Shown: positions 26,522-34,519 of the stretch, in pieces | How the letters are laid out: every line of letters begins with the position of its first letter | Position numbering within the stretch: the stretch's first letter is position 1 | DNA from: Lentzea tibetensis | GTDB taxonomy: Bacteria; Actinomycetota; Actinomycetes; Mycobacteriales; Pseudonocardiaceae | Direction of reading: 5' to 3' | Assembly: GCF_007845675.1 (NCBI RefSeq) | Contig: NZ_VOBR01000040.1 | Span: 1 to 62,546, forward strand | DNA: 62,546 nt | Made by a program: the position numbers and the translations under genes | The notes under the pieces: model-generated | Told to the model about the DNA's origin: nothing | The model's input: only the letters and a program-made list of their open reading frames with translations | Database searches by the model: none

Positions 26522-27247
26522 TCAGATTCCGCAGGAACTGGCCGACCAGAACCGGCTGCCGCGGTGGTCGACGTGCGTGTGGTCGCTGTGACCGGGGTAG
26601 CCCGGCCCGAGGATGCCGTTGAAACCGTGGTTGCGCGCCTGCTGCGCGAGCTTGCACAGCGAATGGGGACCGGCACCGAGGTCGACCGCGTCGCCGTAGA
26701 GGTGCCGCGAGTCCGCGGCACCGCCCGCCGAGTTGTTGCACGCGACGCTGCGGAACCCGCTGGTCACCCTGATCGCCTGGTCGCCGAGCGCGTGCCGCAT
26801 CGCCTGGAGCTTCCACATGGACACCAGCGCGTTCGCCTTCGCCTGCGCGGCCGAGACCTTGCCGCCCGCCCAGGTGGAGTTGCAGTGGTTGAGCTCGGCG
26901 TAGGTGAAGTTCACCGGCGTGCAGTCGTCGTCCTGCAACGCGTAGAGCTTGCTGAAGGTGGCCGTTCCCGCGACGCCGTCGGCCGCGAGCCCGTACGCCT
27001 GCTGGAACCGCGTCACCGCGGCCTTGGTCGCCGGGCCGTAGGACCCGTCGATGCCGATCACGGCGCCGTATCCGGGGTAGCCGGACACCCTGATCTGCAG
27101 CTGGCGCACGTCCTCGCCGGTCGCGCCCTGGGAGAGCGTGCGGTTCCAGGTGAAGCAGCCGTCGGCTTGGGCGGGAGCGGTGACGACCACGAGTCCGCCG
27201 AGCGCGAGCGCCAGCGGTAACAGGATTCTGACCATGCGCAGAAGCAT
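26522..27247 (-). CDS. Secreted zinc D-Ala-D-Ala carboxypeptidase (M15A) with PG-binding domain
   Basis: 241-aa secreted enzyme matching the layout of the Streptomyces albus G Zn DD-peptidase. The signal peptide ends near AQA (26-28). A peptidoglycan-binding domain spans about 35-105 (TLSQGATGEDVRQLQIRVSG, DGSYGPATKAAV). The catalytic domain carries His182 in SRHLYGD, Asp189 in AVDL and the HTH motif around His225 (SDHTHV), the zinc ligands of M15A. It trims or crosslink-edits the cell wall. The ATG at 27247 follows GGGGGT; upstream codons at 27259-27262 are alternatives. Confidence 0.94.
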   Translation of the reverse strand: MLLRMVRILLPLALALGGLVVVTAPAQADGCFTWNRTLSQGATGEDVRQLQIRVSGYPGYGAVIGIDGSYGPATKAAVTRFQQAYGLAADGVAGTATFSKLYALQDDDCTPVNFTYAELNHCNSTWAGGKVSAAQAKANALVSMWKLQAMRHALGDQAIRVTSGFRSVACNNSAGGAADSRHLYGDAVDLGAGPHSLCKLAQQARNHGFNGILGPGYPGHSDHTHVDHRGSRFWSASSCGI

Positions 27248-27340
27248 TGAGACCCCCATCACGGTGGATGCTGTCGCACCGCATGGTCAACGATTCACCA
27301 CATCGCCCAAAACCCCGAACATTTCACACTGTGAACGAAA

Positions 27341-27378
27341 CAGGGCTGCCACCTCGGAGAACCGAGGTGGCAGCCCTG
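27341..27378 (-). terminator. 17-bp perfect stem-loop terminator
   Basis: Arms 27341-27357 and 27362-27378 (core GCTGCCACCTCGG) pair perfectly around the loop AGAA. It lies between the oxidoreductase stop and the carboxypeptidase promoter and should end the redox operon transcript. Confidence 0.8.
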
Positions 27379-27561
27379 GAGCAAAGCCCGATGCGGCGGC
27401 CCGGGAGCCCGCCGAGCCGCAGCACCGGGGGAGGCGCGCGATGAAGTTGTCCGGACGGCGCGGGGCCGGAGTCCCACCGCCGCGTGGTACGAGGTCCGCC
27501 ACCTCACCACGACAGCGGCTGACGGGAGTCCGGGCCCGCTGCCCTTGCCGTCCGAGGCCCG
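27379..27561. other. Noncoding stretch after the redox operon
   Basis: Together with the hairpin and the carboxypeptidase upstream region this makes about 314 bp without a gene (27248-27561). Open frames here are arginine-rich and resemble no family. Nothing else is seen apart from general G/C richness. Confidence 0.5.
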
Positions 27562-28944
27562 TTAAGGCCTCGCGCGCCCTCCACCAGACCGCACGGTCTC
27601 CGGTCGCGACCGCGTGTGCCTGCGCCGTTGGGACGGCGGAGACATCGAGGAAGAGACCGACGGGGGAACAGACAGTGCGGTGGTGGGAACCTGTTCGCGA
27701 ACGGGAGCCGGCTCCGGTGCGGGGGCGGGTGCCGGTGCGGGCTCGGCGGGAGCCTGCTCCGGCTTCGTCCACGCGGGACGGTCCAGTTCGACGGTGTTCT
27801 GCCGGAAGAGCTCCGGCGTGTTGACGATGATCCGGCCGGGCGCTTCGAGCCCGACCAGCCCGACGAGCTTGCCGTCGGCGATGAAGCCGGTGAGGCCGTT
27901 CACGTCGGTCGTGTCCTTGCCGAGCACGGGAAGTCCCGCGCCCTGCACGCGCATGCCGTACATCTCGGTCCAGAACCGGGGAACCGGCGTGTACGGCTTG
28001 GCGGCCGACTTGCCGATCAGCAGGTTCTCGGCGGCCGCGCGGCCGCCCTCGACGGCGTTGAGCCAGTGCTCGACGCGCCGCAGTGCGCCGTTGAAGCGCA
28101 TGTTCGGCCAGCGCGCGACGTCACCGCAGGCGACGATGTTCTCCGCGCCGACGACGTGGTTGGTGGCATCGCACAGGATGCCGTCCTCGATGATCAAACC
28201 GCTGCCGCGCAGCCACTCCACGGCAGGCGACGCGCCGACCGCTAGCACGACGCACGAGGCGAAGAAGACCTGGCCGTCGGACAGGTGGATGCCGATGCCG
28301 CCCGGCTGGCGCACCCAGTGCCGGATGCCGACACCGGTCGCGAGCCGCACGCCGTGGTGCCGGTGCGCGTCGGTGATGGTCTTGCCGATGTCGTCGCCGA
28401 CCACACCACCGAGCAGCTGCGGGGAACGCGCGATGAGCGCGACGTCGCGGCCGAGGTGGCGCACCGAGCAGGCGATCTCGCAGCCGATGAAGCCACCGCC
28501 GATGACGGCGACGAGGCCCTGGCTGTCCCGGATGCTGTTCTTGATGGCGACGGCGTCGTCCAGCGTGCGCAGCACGTGCACCCGCGGGTCGTGGCGCGGT
28601 GCGCCGTTCATCGTCCTGGCGTCGACGCCGGTGGCGATGATCATGCCGTCGTACTTCATCTGCTCGCCGCCCGGCAGCCACACGGTCTGCCGGTCCGGTT
28701 CGAGGCTCAGCGCGGGGGTGCCCAGCCGCCATTCGGCGTCGAGGTCGGCGTCGAACGACAGGCGTGCGTCGTCGGGGTGCCATTCGCCGGTGATGACCTG
28801 CTTGGACAGCGCAGGCCGGTGGTAGGGGAGGTGGCGCTCGGCCGACAGGATGGTCACCTGTCCGTCGAAACCCATCTCCCGCAACCGTTCAGCGGCCCGG
28901 ACTCCACCAAGCCCACCGCCCACGATGACGATGCGTTCGGTCAT
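27562..28944 (-). CDS. FAD/NAD(P)H-dependent ferredoxin-reductase-like oxidoreductase
   Basis: 460-aa pyridine-nucleotide-disulfide-type flavoprotein resembling putidaredoxin/ferredoxin reductases. It has the FAD Rossmann VIVGGGLGGVRAAE at the N-terminus, an NAD(P) Rossmann AVIGGGFIGCEIA and the flavin motif NIVACGDVARW. The C-terminal ~75 residues form a Pro/Ala-rich tail (PAPAPAPAPEPAP) then an Arg-rich end, unusual for the family and possibly a flexible tether. Its ATG shares one base with the stop of the heme/ferredoxin gene (TAATG), so it is very likely that protein's electron donor. Confidence 0.9.
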   Translation of the reverse strand: MTERIVIVGGGLGGVRAAERLREMGFDGQVTILSAERHLPYHRPALSKQVITGEWHPDDARLSFDADLDAEWRLGTPALSLEPDRQTVWLPGGEQMKYDGMIIATGVDARTMNGAPRHDPRVHVLRTLDDAVAIKNSIRDSQGLVAVIGGGFIGCEIACSVRHLGRDVALIARSPQLLGGVVGDDIGKTITDAHRHHGVRLATGVGIRHWVRQPGGIGIHLSDGQVFFASCVVLAVGASPAVEWLRGSGLIIEDGILCDATNHVVGAENIVACGDVARWPNMRFNGALRRVEHWLNAVEGGRAAAENLLIGKSAAKPYTPVPRFWTEMYGMRVQGAGLPVLGKDTTDVNGLTGFIADGKLVGLVGLEAPGRIIVNTPELFRQNTVELDRPAWTKPEQAPAEPAPAPAPAPEPAPVREQVPTTALSVPPSVSSSMSPPSQRRRHTRSRPETVRSGGGRARP

Positions 28945-29861
28945 TACTTCACACGCTCCCTGATCTCGATCGCACGCATCGGACACGCACGCGCTGCCGC
29001 GCGGGCCTGTGCGAAGTGCTCTTCGTCCGGGCGCCGGTTGTACGTGAGCCGGTTGTCCTCGATGAGCTGGAAGACGTCCGGTGCCTCGGCCTGGCAGGTG
29101 CCGTACCGGTGGCACTTCTCGTTGTTCACGCTGACGTCCATCGCGTCGCCCTCGCCGACGGCGGCGGGCTCCGCTTCCAACATGCCGATCTTGGCGAGGA
29201 CCTCCGGTGGCATGAACCTGGCGATCGCGAGCGTCGCCGTCGGGACGAGGACGGTCAGTCCGCCCAGCCACAGGAGTGAGAGGTTGCCGTTGGCGATGGC
29301 GCCGAGCCAGGAGTGCACCACGGTGAGGGCGACCGCGGCATAAGCGACCTGGTGGAGGCGCAACCACTTGCGGTAGAAGACTTTGTGCCGGACCGACGCG
29401 GTGATGGCGATCGCCGCCATCAGCTCGAGTCCGATGATGCCCATGCTGTGCCGGACGAGGCCGCCGTCGATCAACGGGACGATCAGCCGGATCAGGTTGA
29501 AGGGCGAGTAGTCGGGTGGGTCGCTGCGCAACAAGGTGAAGGCGAAGGCGTGCAACGCCCCGAACGCGATGGCGAGCGTGGCGAGCACCATGTGCCCGTT
29601 CTTCAGACCTTCCCTGCCGGTGAGCCGCTGGGCCCACCCGGTAGCGATCAGCACGCCCCAGGACAGGGTCGCGCACATGAGAACGTAAGCCAGCCTGGCG
29701 GAGATCTGGGCCATCTTCTTGACACCTGAGTCGAAGTCAGACGCCTGAGCCACCAGGAGCGGAATCTGGCTGAACAATCGATCCTCCGGAAAGTACTGCT
29801 CTGCTGTCTCGTCTGCGGTTGTCGCGGAACCCGTCCGGCCCTGCCGTGCAGGAGTGGACAC
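28944..29861 (-). CDS. Ferric-reductase-like di-heme membrane protein fused to [3Fe-4S] ferredoxin
   Basis: 305-aa membrane redox protein. About six hydrophobic helices (53-215) carry two bis-histidine pairs with NOX/FRE spacing: His90/His104 (H-x13-H) and His170/His183 (H-x12-H), which would bind two hemes stacked across the membrane. A ferredoxin domain (about 240-305) follows, with Cys250-x5-Cys256 and Cys293-Pro, the three-cysteine pattern of [3Fe-4S] ferredoxins. The usual FAD/NADPH domain is missing; the adjacent coupled gene encodes a separate flavoprotein. Probable path: NAD(P)H to FAD to Fe-S to hemes to an external acceptor. The GTG start at 29861 lacks a ribosome site; an ATG at residue 50 is an alternative. 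Confidence 0.85.
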   Translation of the reverse strand: MSTPARQGRTGSATTADETAEQYFPEDRLFSQIPLLVAQASDFDSGVKKMAQISARLAYVLMCATLSWGVLIATGWAQRLTGREGLKNGHMVLATLAIAFGALHAFAFTLLRSDPPDYSPFNLIRLIVPLIDGGLVRHSMGIIGLELMAAIAITASVRHKVFYRKWLRLHQVAYAAVALTVVHSWLGAIANGNLSLLWLGGLTVLVPTATLAIARFMPPEVLAKIGMLEAEPAAVGEGDAMDVSVNNEKCHRYGTCQAEAPDVFQLIEDNRLTYNRRPDEEHFAQARAAARACPMRAIEIRERVK

Positions 29862-29877
29862 GTAAGACCGGACGGGT
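29829..29877 (-). promoter_or_regulatory. Inverted repeat spanning the start codon of the heme/ferredoxin gene
   Basis: Perfect 10-bp arms ACCCGTCCGG and CCGGACGGGT flank a 29-nt loop that contains the GTG start codon. It could regulate translation in the mRNA or be a protein-binding site; it may also be chance in G/C-rich DNA. Confidence 0.35.
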
Positions 29878-29954
29878 GGGAACAGGTCCGCGTTGGAGTG
29901 CCTTGGCTGCTAGGCGTCACCTCCTCGCTTGCTGCGTCGAAGGGGTCTAACGGA

Positions 29955-30683
29955 TCACCGCACCGGCTTTCGCGGGCGGAGAACTCGGAGGAGCGCGAGC
30001 GTGGTCACGATGCCCGCGGCGGCCACGACCAGGACGACGACCATGTTCGGTGCGCCCTGCGACGTGTCGAGTGATGCGTTGACGATGCCGAGCGTGCCGC
30101 CCGCGGGCACCGGCTGGGCGCGGCCCTCGTCACTGACGAGTCCCGTGCTCTCCAGCAGGGTCATGTGCTTCATCACGACCGCGTTGCCGATCTGCGCGAA
30201 CGGCCGGATCTCGTCGTTGGCCGTCTGGGTCCGCACCAGCGCGATGAAGGTGAACACCTGGCCGTGTGCGGCACGGAGACGGTCCGCGAACTTGCGGTCG
30301 AACTCGGCGCCCTTCAGACCCTGCAGCTCGGTCATCCAGGTCTGCTGCGCCGGTGTCGGCATGTCCGGGATCGGGATGCCGAACTTGGCCGCGAGCTCGT
30401 TGGAGGCCGTGTCGAGCTTCATGTGGTCGAGCATCAGCTGCTTGCCGACGACCTTCACGCGGTCGCTTTCGGCGTTGGTCTGAGCGAGCTCGCCCATCGG
30501 CATCTCCCACAGACCGGCCTGCTTGACCTTGATGATCAGGTCGCGGTCGTTCTGCGTGAGCGGTCCGGATGGGGTGTCGACGGTGGGGTTGTTCTCCGCC
30601 GGTTGCGCCAGAGCGGATGCGGAGCCGCTCAGCAGGAGGAAGAACAGGGCCAGGACGGTGACTAGGGCTCTTTTGATCATCAT
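29955..30683 (-). CDS. DUF4142 secreted, C-terminally membrane-anchored protein
   Basis: 242-aa exported protein. A signal peptide ends near ALA-QPA (about 24-27). The four-helix DUF4142 domain (LTQNDRDLIIKVKQAGLWEM, QLMLDHMKLDTASNELAAK, FTFIALVRTQTANDEIRPFA) is ferritin-like in outline. A C-terminal transmembrane helix (about 212-233) with a basic tail RVLRPRKPVR anchors it to the outer face. Family function is unknown. It lies 43 nt after the lipoprotein gene and 93 nt before the heme/ferredoxin gene, so it is probably part of the same export-side redox unit. Confidence 0.85.
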   Translation of the reverse strand: MMIKRALVTVLALFFLLLSGSASALAQPAENNPTVDTPSGPLTQNDRDLIIKVKQAGLWEMPMGELAQTNAESDRVKVVGKQLMLDHMKLDTASNELAAKFGIPIPDMPTPAQQTWMTELQGLKGAEFDRKFADRLRAAHGQVFTFIALVRTQTANDEIRPFAQIGNAVVMKHMTLLESTGLVSDEGRAQPVPAGGTLGIVNASLDTSQGAPNMVVVLVVAAAGIVTTLALLRVLRPRKPVR

Positions 30684-30726
30684 CGTCGTCAGTGTTCGTC
30701 CGTCAGTAGGAGGGGAGTCGGGGGAT

Positions 30727-31326
30727 TCAGTAGCCGGCGCCGCCGGACGGGGGAGCCGTCGGCGTCGAACCCTGTTGCTGCTTGGGCTTCGTCTGCTGTT
30801 GTTGCGGGGTCTGGCTCGTGCCGGGAACACCGGGCATGCCCTGTCCGGGAGCGGCCTTCGCCCCGGTCGGTGCGGTGGCGTACCACTTGCCGCCGCTGCC
30901 CTGTCCCTTCACGTCACCGGGCGCCTTGTCCTCGGCGAACGTGTACTGCGGAAAACCACCGATGGTCAGCTGCTTGGAGCCGTCCGCCCTGGTCACCACT
31001 CCGAGAACGAGCGGGTCCACACCGGCCGTCATGGGCATGACGTCGGCGGGAACGGGCGGCCACTTCCTCGCGCACTCACCTTCGCAAGTGGTCTTCGGCG
31101 GCTTGGAGCTGTCGGCGTCGAACCGGTACATCGTGCGTCCGTCGCCGTTGGTCAGGTACCAGCCGAGCTGTGGAGACTCCGAGATGGCGATCATCGCCTT
31201 CGGGTCGGAAGCCTTCGCTTCATTCCCCTGAGCTGCTTGTTTCGGAATCGCTGCCGCACCCGCGCTGCACGCGGACACGGCCAGCGCCAGTGCCGGAACC
31301 GCGAGGAGGGCCAGGGCACGTCGCAT
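30727..31326 (-). CDS. Lipoprotein with Yx(FWY)xxD repeats (COG4315 / lipoprotein_15)
   Basis: 199-aa exported lipoprotein. The lipobox AVSAC places the lipid on Cys20. Two copies of the family repeat follow: MYRFDADSSKPPKTTC with CEGECARKWPPVPA, then PQYTFAEDKAPGDVKGQG. The Yx(FWY)xxD signature and the CxxxC pair are diagnostic. A long Pro/Gln/Gly-rich C-terminal tail (TPQQQQTKPKQQQG) is presumably a wall-spanning spacer. Family function is unknown. It heads the leftward operon and is divergent from the ECF sigma gene across 115 bp, so it is a likely target of that sigma factor. Confidence 0.88.
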   Translation of the reverse strand: MRRALALLAVPALALAVSACSAGAAAIPKQAAQGNEAKASDPKAMIAISESPQLGWYLTNGDGRTMYRFDADSSKPPKTTCEGECARKWPPVPADVMPMTAGVDPLVLGVVTRADGSKQLTIGGFPQYTFAEDKAPGDVKGQGSGGKWYATAPTGAKAAPGQGMPGVPGTSQTPQQQQTKPKQQQGSTPTAPPSGGAGY

Positions 31327-31441
31327 CTTGGCTGTCCTTTCGCTGTTGGGGTACCGAGGAGTACGGACACCATCCGGTCACGGTTCACGAACAACGTGAC
31401 GAATATTTGCCTCTCGACTTGAGACGGTTGATGGGGCAAGG

Positions 31442-32005
31442 ATGTCCCCCGTGGCGCGGCATAGACGTCAACGCGAGTTAGCAGACACACCAAGACCGGG
31501 GAGCCTCGAAGAGGAGTTGATTCGCCGGCTGTACGAAGAGTTCGGCAGTGCACTGCTCGGCCACTGCATGCGGTTGACCGGCCATGATCGTCAATGGGCC
31601 GAGGACATCGTGCAGGAAACGCTGGTCAGGGCATGGCGCAATGCCGAGAAACTGGAGCGCGACCCCGTACTGCTGAGATCATGGTTGTTCACAGTGGCGC
31701 GGCGGTTGGTCATCGACGATCGGCGCAAGCGAAGCGTCCGTCCGCAGGAGTTCGAGTTGACTCCTTCGGACGAGTCTCCTCAGGCAAACGAGGAAGACAG
31801 GACGCTGGCGGCGATCGTGGTGGCGGAAGCCATGAACGGGCTGTCCGAGGAACATCGGGAGGCTATTCTCGAGACGTACCTGCGGGATCGCACCGTTGGT
31901 GAGGCCGCGGCGGCACTCGGTGTGCCTCCCGGCACGGTCAAGTCAAGGGTGTACTACGCGCTGCGTGCGCTCAGGCGCGCGCTGCACGATCGGGGAGAGC
32001 GGTGA
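31442..32005 (+). CDS. ECF-type RNA polymerase sigma factor (SigL-like)
   Basis: 187-aa extracytoplasmic-function sigma factor. Region 2 (LYEEFGSALLGHCMRL, then WAEDIVQETLVRAWRN and RSWLFTVARRLVIDDRR) and region 4 (LSEEHREAILETYLRD, then GVPPGTVKSRVYYALRAL) are complete. There is no extra C-terminal domain. It overlaps its anti-sigma gene by 4 nt (GTGA) and is divergent from the redox operon, the usual arrangement for a sigma factor controlling itself and its neighbours. Confidence 0.93.
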   Translation: MSPVARHRRQRELADTPRPGSLEEELIRRLYEEFGSALLGHCMRLTGHDRQWAEDIVQETLVRAWRNAEKLERDPVLLRSWLFTVARRLVIDDRRKRSVRPQEFELTPSDESPQANEEDRTLAAIVVAEAMNGLSEEHREAILETYLRDRTVGEAAAALGVPPGTVKSRVYYALRALRRALHDRGER

Positions 32006-32751
32006 CCACGGCACCTGACCACCTCGACGTAGCGGCCTACGTGCTCGGCATCCTCGATGCCGAGGAGGTCGATGCGTTCGAGAACCACCTGACCGAGTGT
32101 CGCCGGTGTGCTCTCGACCTGCGCGACTTCGCGGTGGTGCCGGACCTGATCGACGAGGCGGACGCGGGCGGCATGCTCAGGGGGACCGCCCCCGAACGGC
32201 CCGACGGCAAGTCGGTCCGCGTGATGCTGGACCAGGTCGCGGCACGACGACGTCGTCGCCGCTGGTTCGTGGCACAGGGTGTCGCGGCAGCAGCCGCGGG
32301 CATCATCGCGGTGACCGCGGTCGTCACGACGCTCGTCGTCAGAGGTGACAACGACTCGGCGAACACGGCGCAACCGGGTTCGACGACGTCGTCGACGGAG
32401 ACGTCGCAGACGAGGGTCGCCAACAACTCGACCGACGAGAGCAAGAAGGTGTCGGGCAACAACCAGGCGACCGGCGTCACGGCGAGCATCGAGGCCACGG
32501 ACGAACCGTGGGGTACCTCGATCAAGCTCGAGATCAGCGGTATGGCGGCTCCCGCCAAGGGATCCTTGGTCGCCGTGTCGCGGACCGGGCGCGTCGCCCA
32601 GATCGCCAGCTTCTTCGCGCCGGAGACGGTCGCGGGTGAGAAGAAGGCGTTCCACCCGATCGGAAGCGTTGCGATGCGGTGGCACGACATCGCCGTCTTC
32701 CGGGTCGCGGACGACAACGGAAAGGTGCTCGTGGAGGTTCTCGCCTCCTGA
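32002..32751 (+). CDS. Membrane anti-sigma factor with ZAS zinc motif (RslA-like)
   Basis: 249-aa partner of the ECF sigma factor. The N-terminal domain has the zinc-associated H-x3-C-x2-C motif (HLTECRRC, about 30-37) that binds the sigma factor and often senses redox change. One transmembrane helix follows (about 94-115), then a Ser/Thr-rich linker and an extracytoplasmic RskA-like C-terminal domain (SIEATDEPWGTSIKLEISG). The stop is followed by a strong terminator. Thiol oxidation or proteolysis would be the plausible release signal. Confidence 0.92.
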   Translation: MTTAPDHLDVAAYVLGILDAEEVDAFENHLTECRRCALDLRDFAVVPDLIDEADAGGMLRGTAPERPDGKSVRVMLDQVAARRRRRRWFVAQGVAAAAAGIIAVTAVVTTLVVRGDNDSANTAQPGSTTSSTETSQTRVANNSTDESKKVSGNNQATGVTASIEATDEPWGTSIKLEISGMAAPAKGSLVAVSRTGRVAQIASFFAPETVAGEKKAFHPIGSVAMRWHDIAVFRVADDNGKVLVEVLAS

Positions 32752-32765
32752 GCGAAACATGCTGA

Positions 32766-32799
32766 CGAGGGCCTTCACGGATGCGCGTGAAGGCCCTCG
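32766..32799. terminator. 14-bp stem terminator between convergent genes
   Basis: CGAGGGCCTTCACG and its exact complement enclose a 6-nt loop 14 nt after the anti-sigma stop and 18 nt before the end of the opposing gene. Confidence 0.8.
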
Positions 32800-32817
32800 A
32801 TCCATGTCCGGGTCAGG

Positions 32818-34455
32818 TCAGGCGGCCCACATCTGGGCCGGGTTGATGTAGGACCAGTCGTAGACCTGGTTGGCACCGTCGTAGCTGCCGTCCGTGCCCG
32901 CGCCGTAGGTGTCGTGCACGTAGAACTTGCCGTTGTCGAGGTAGCCGATGACCACCGACAGGTGGCCCGCGGTGTTGCCCCAGCGGCCGCTCATGATGAC
33001 GAACTTGCCCTGGTCGAGGTACGCCCTGACCTGGGCGGGCGTGAAGTTGCCCTGCATGACCGCCGCGCCGTTCTTGGCGAGGAAGTCCGTCTCGCCGGCC
33101 CACGAGGCGCACGGGTGGGTGCCGCCGCAGTAGAGGCCGGTGATCCAGCCGTGCGCGCCCTTCCAGGCACCCTGGCCCGCCCAGTCGGTCATGGTGCGGT
33201 TGAACGTGGTGCCGCGGTTGGTGAACTGGTCGGTGATGTACAGCCCCCACTTGGAGAAGTGGCTGAACGGCTGGCTGACCTGCACGCCGTACTGGTTGGG
33301 CAGCTGGTAGGTCACCAGGTCGATCACCGCGCTCGTCGGGCCGCACGAGGAGTTGCCGTTGAACTCGTTGCGGGTGTCCCACAGCTGGTGGATGTACTCG
33401 GCGCGGTTGAGCCGCGCCTGCGTGGTGACCTCGCCGGCCGGCGCCGCGGCGGCGTCCAGCTGGGCCGCCTTGGTCGACCCGGTCGTCTTCAGGTAGCCGT
33501 TGGCGGCCGAGCCGATGGTGACCTCGTCGCCGTTGATGCTGCTCAGCAGGTAGTTGAAGGACAGGCCGGTGACGACCTTGCGGTCGGTCTTGGCGGCGAG
33601 GTCCCGCACGTACACGCCGTGCACGGCGTCGAGCTGCTCCGGGCCGTTCTTCTTGTCCGTGACGCAGCCCATGAGCTCGTAGGCGACCTTGGTGCCGTCC
33701 TCGTTCCACACCGCTGAGCGGTAGTGGTTGTTGGTCTCACCGATCAGCTTGGTCACCCTGCCCGTCTCGGTGGCCAGCCCGAGCGCGTTGGGCGCGCTGC
33801 AGCGGTAGATCTCGTTCGCCTTGACGAAACTCACATGCCGCTCGCCCTTGATGTCGACGACCTTGAAGTTCCGGTAGAGGTTCTCGTCGTCGCTCGCGAT
33901 GAGCTTGGTCGTCGCGCCAGTGGCCAGGTCGAACCGGCTCAGCGTCTCGACGTAGGCGGAGTCGTTCTGCACGTCGGGGTGCTGCACGACGAGCAGACCG
34001 CCGCCGTCGCTCGTCCAGCCGATGATCTCCGGCGCGCGGCCGGCGACGTGGCCGACCGGCTTGCCGTCGACGTGCACCTCGCCCTTGCTCAGGTGCGCCA
34101 GCGCGCCCTTGCCGGAGAACTGGGCCGAGGTGATCTCGCCGGTCGCGACCTGGCGCGACCTGCCCGAACGGTCGACGGTCAGCAGTGCCGAGCCCTTGGT
34201 GCCGTCGAAGTCGGTGATGACGGCGGCGAGCTCACCGCCCTTCGACGCCGATGTTCTGAGCGCGTAGGCCGGGTCGCTGACCTGGATCGTCGCCCGCTTC
34301 ACGCCGCCGACGACCACGTCGTAGCCCGCCGCCGACTTCACCGCCTGGGCCTGTGACGGCTGCTCGGTGAACTGCTCCTGCGCCTGAACGGGGGACACGG
34401 TCGCCACGAGGGCGAGCAGTGCGAGTGCCCCAGCCGTCTTATGCGTTTTCGTCAT
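32818..34455 (-). CDS. Secreted papain-fold (C39-like) protein with N-terminal propeller-like region
   Basis: 545-aa exported protein. A signal peptide ends near VQAQ (about 24). About 300 residues of repeating short strands (GGELAAVITDFDGTKGSALL, GWTSDGGGLLVVQHPD) look like WD40/TolB-type propeller blades. The C-terminal ~200 residues resemble Peptidase_C39_2: a Cys nucleophile in GNSSCGPTSAVIDL, His in GHLSVVIGY and Asp in VHDTYG. It may be a cysteine protease or transglutaminase-like enzyme acting on the envelope. The ATG at 34455 is divergent from the large SARP gene across a 64-bp spacer that holds the SARP-type repeats. Confidence 0.75.
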   Translation of the reverse strand: MTKTHKTAGALALLALVATVSPVQAQEQFTEQPSQAQAVKSAAGYDVVVGGVKRATIQVSDPAYALRTSASKGGELAAVITDFDGTKGSALLTVDRSGRSRQVATGEITSAQFSGKGALAHLSKGEVHVDGKPVGHVAGRAPEIIGWTSDGGGLLVVQHPDVQNDSAYVETLSRFDLATGATTKLIASDDENLYRNFKVVDIKGERHVSFVKANEIYRCSAPNALGLATETGRVTKLIGETNNHYRSAVWNEDGTKVAYELMGCVTDKKNGPEQLDAVHGVYVRDLAAKTDRKVVTGLSFNYLLSSINGDEVTIGSAANGYLKTTGSTKAAQLDAAAAPAGEVTTQARLNRAEYIHQLWDTRNEFNGNSSCGPTSAVIDLVTYQLPNQYGVQVSQPFSHFSKWGLYITDQFTNRGTTFNRTMTDWAGQGAWKGAHGWITGLYCGGTHPCASWAGETDFLAKNGAAVMQGNFTPAQVRAYLDQGKFVIMSGRWGNTAGHLSVVIGYLDNGKFYVHDTYGAGTDGSYDGANQVYDWSYINPAQMWAA

Positions 34456-34481
34456 GGCGCCAAACGTCACCTGGATTGGCA

Positions 34482-34511
34482 TGTGTCCGGTATGCGTCCG
34501 GTAGTTACGAT
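34482..34511 (+). promoter_or_regulatory. SARP-type 11-bp tandem repeats plus -10 box of the AfsR-like gene
   Basis: TGTGTCCGGTA (34482-34492) and TGCGTCCGGTA (34493-34503) are contiguous, one helical turn each, and are followed by a -10-like TACGAT at 34506-34511. The GTG start at 34520 would be at or within two bases of the transcript start, implying a leaderless mRNA. Direct repeats with 11-bp period just upstream of -10 are the known SARP operator architecture. Confidence 0.6.
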
Positions 34512-34519
34512 CTGACCCT

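Noticed and set aside
27287-27772. 161-codon minus-strand frame over the end of the flavin oxidoreductase
   Set aside because: It is an out-of-frame, Arg-rich shadow of the oxidoreductase tail that also runs through a strong terminator.
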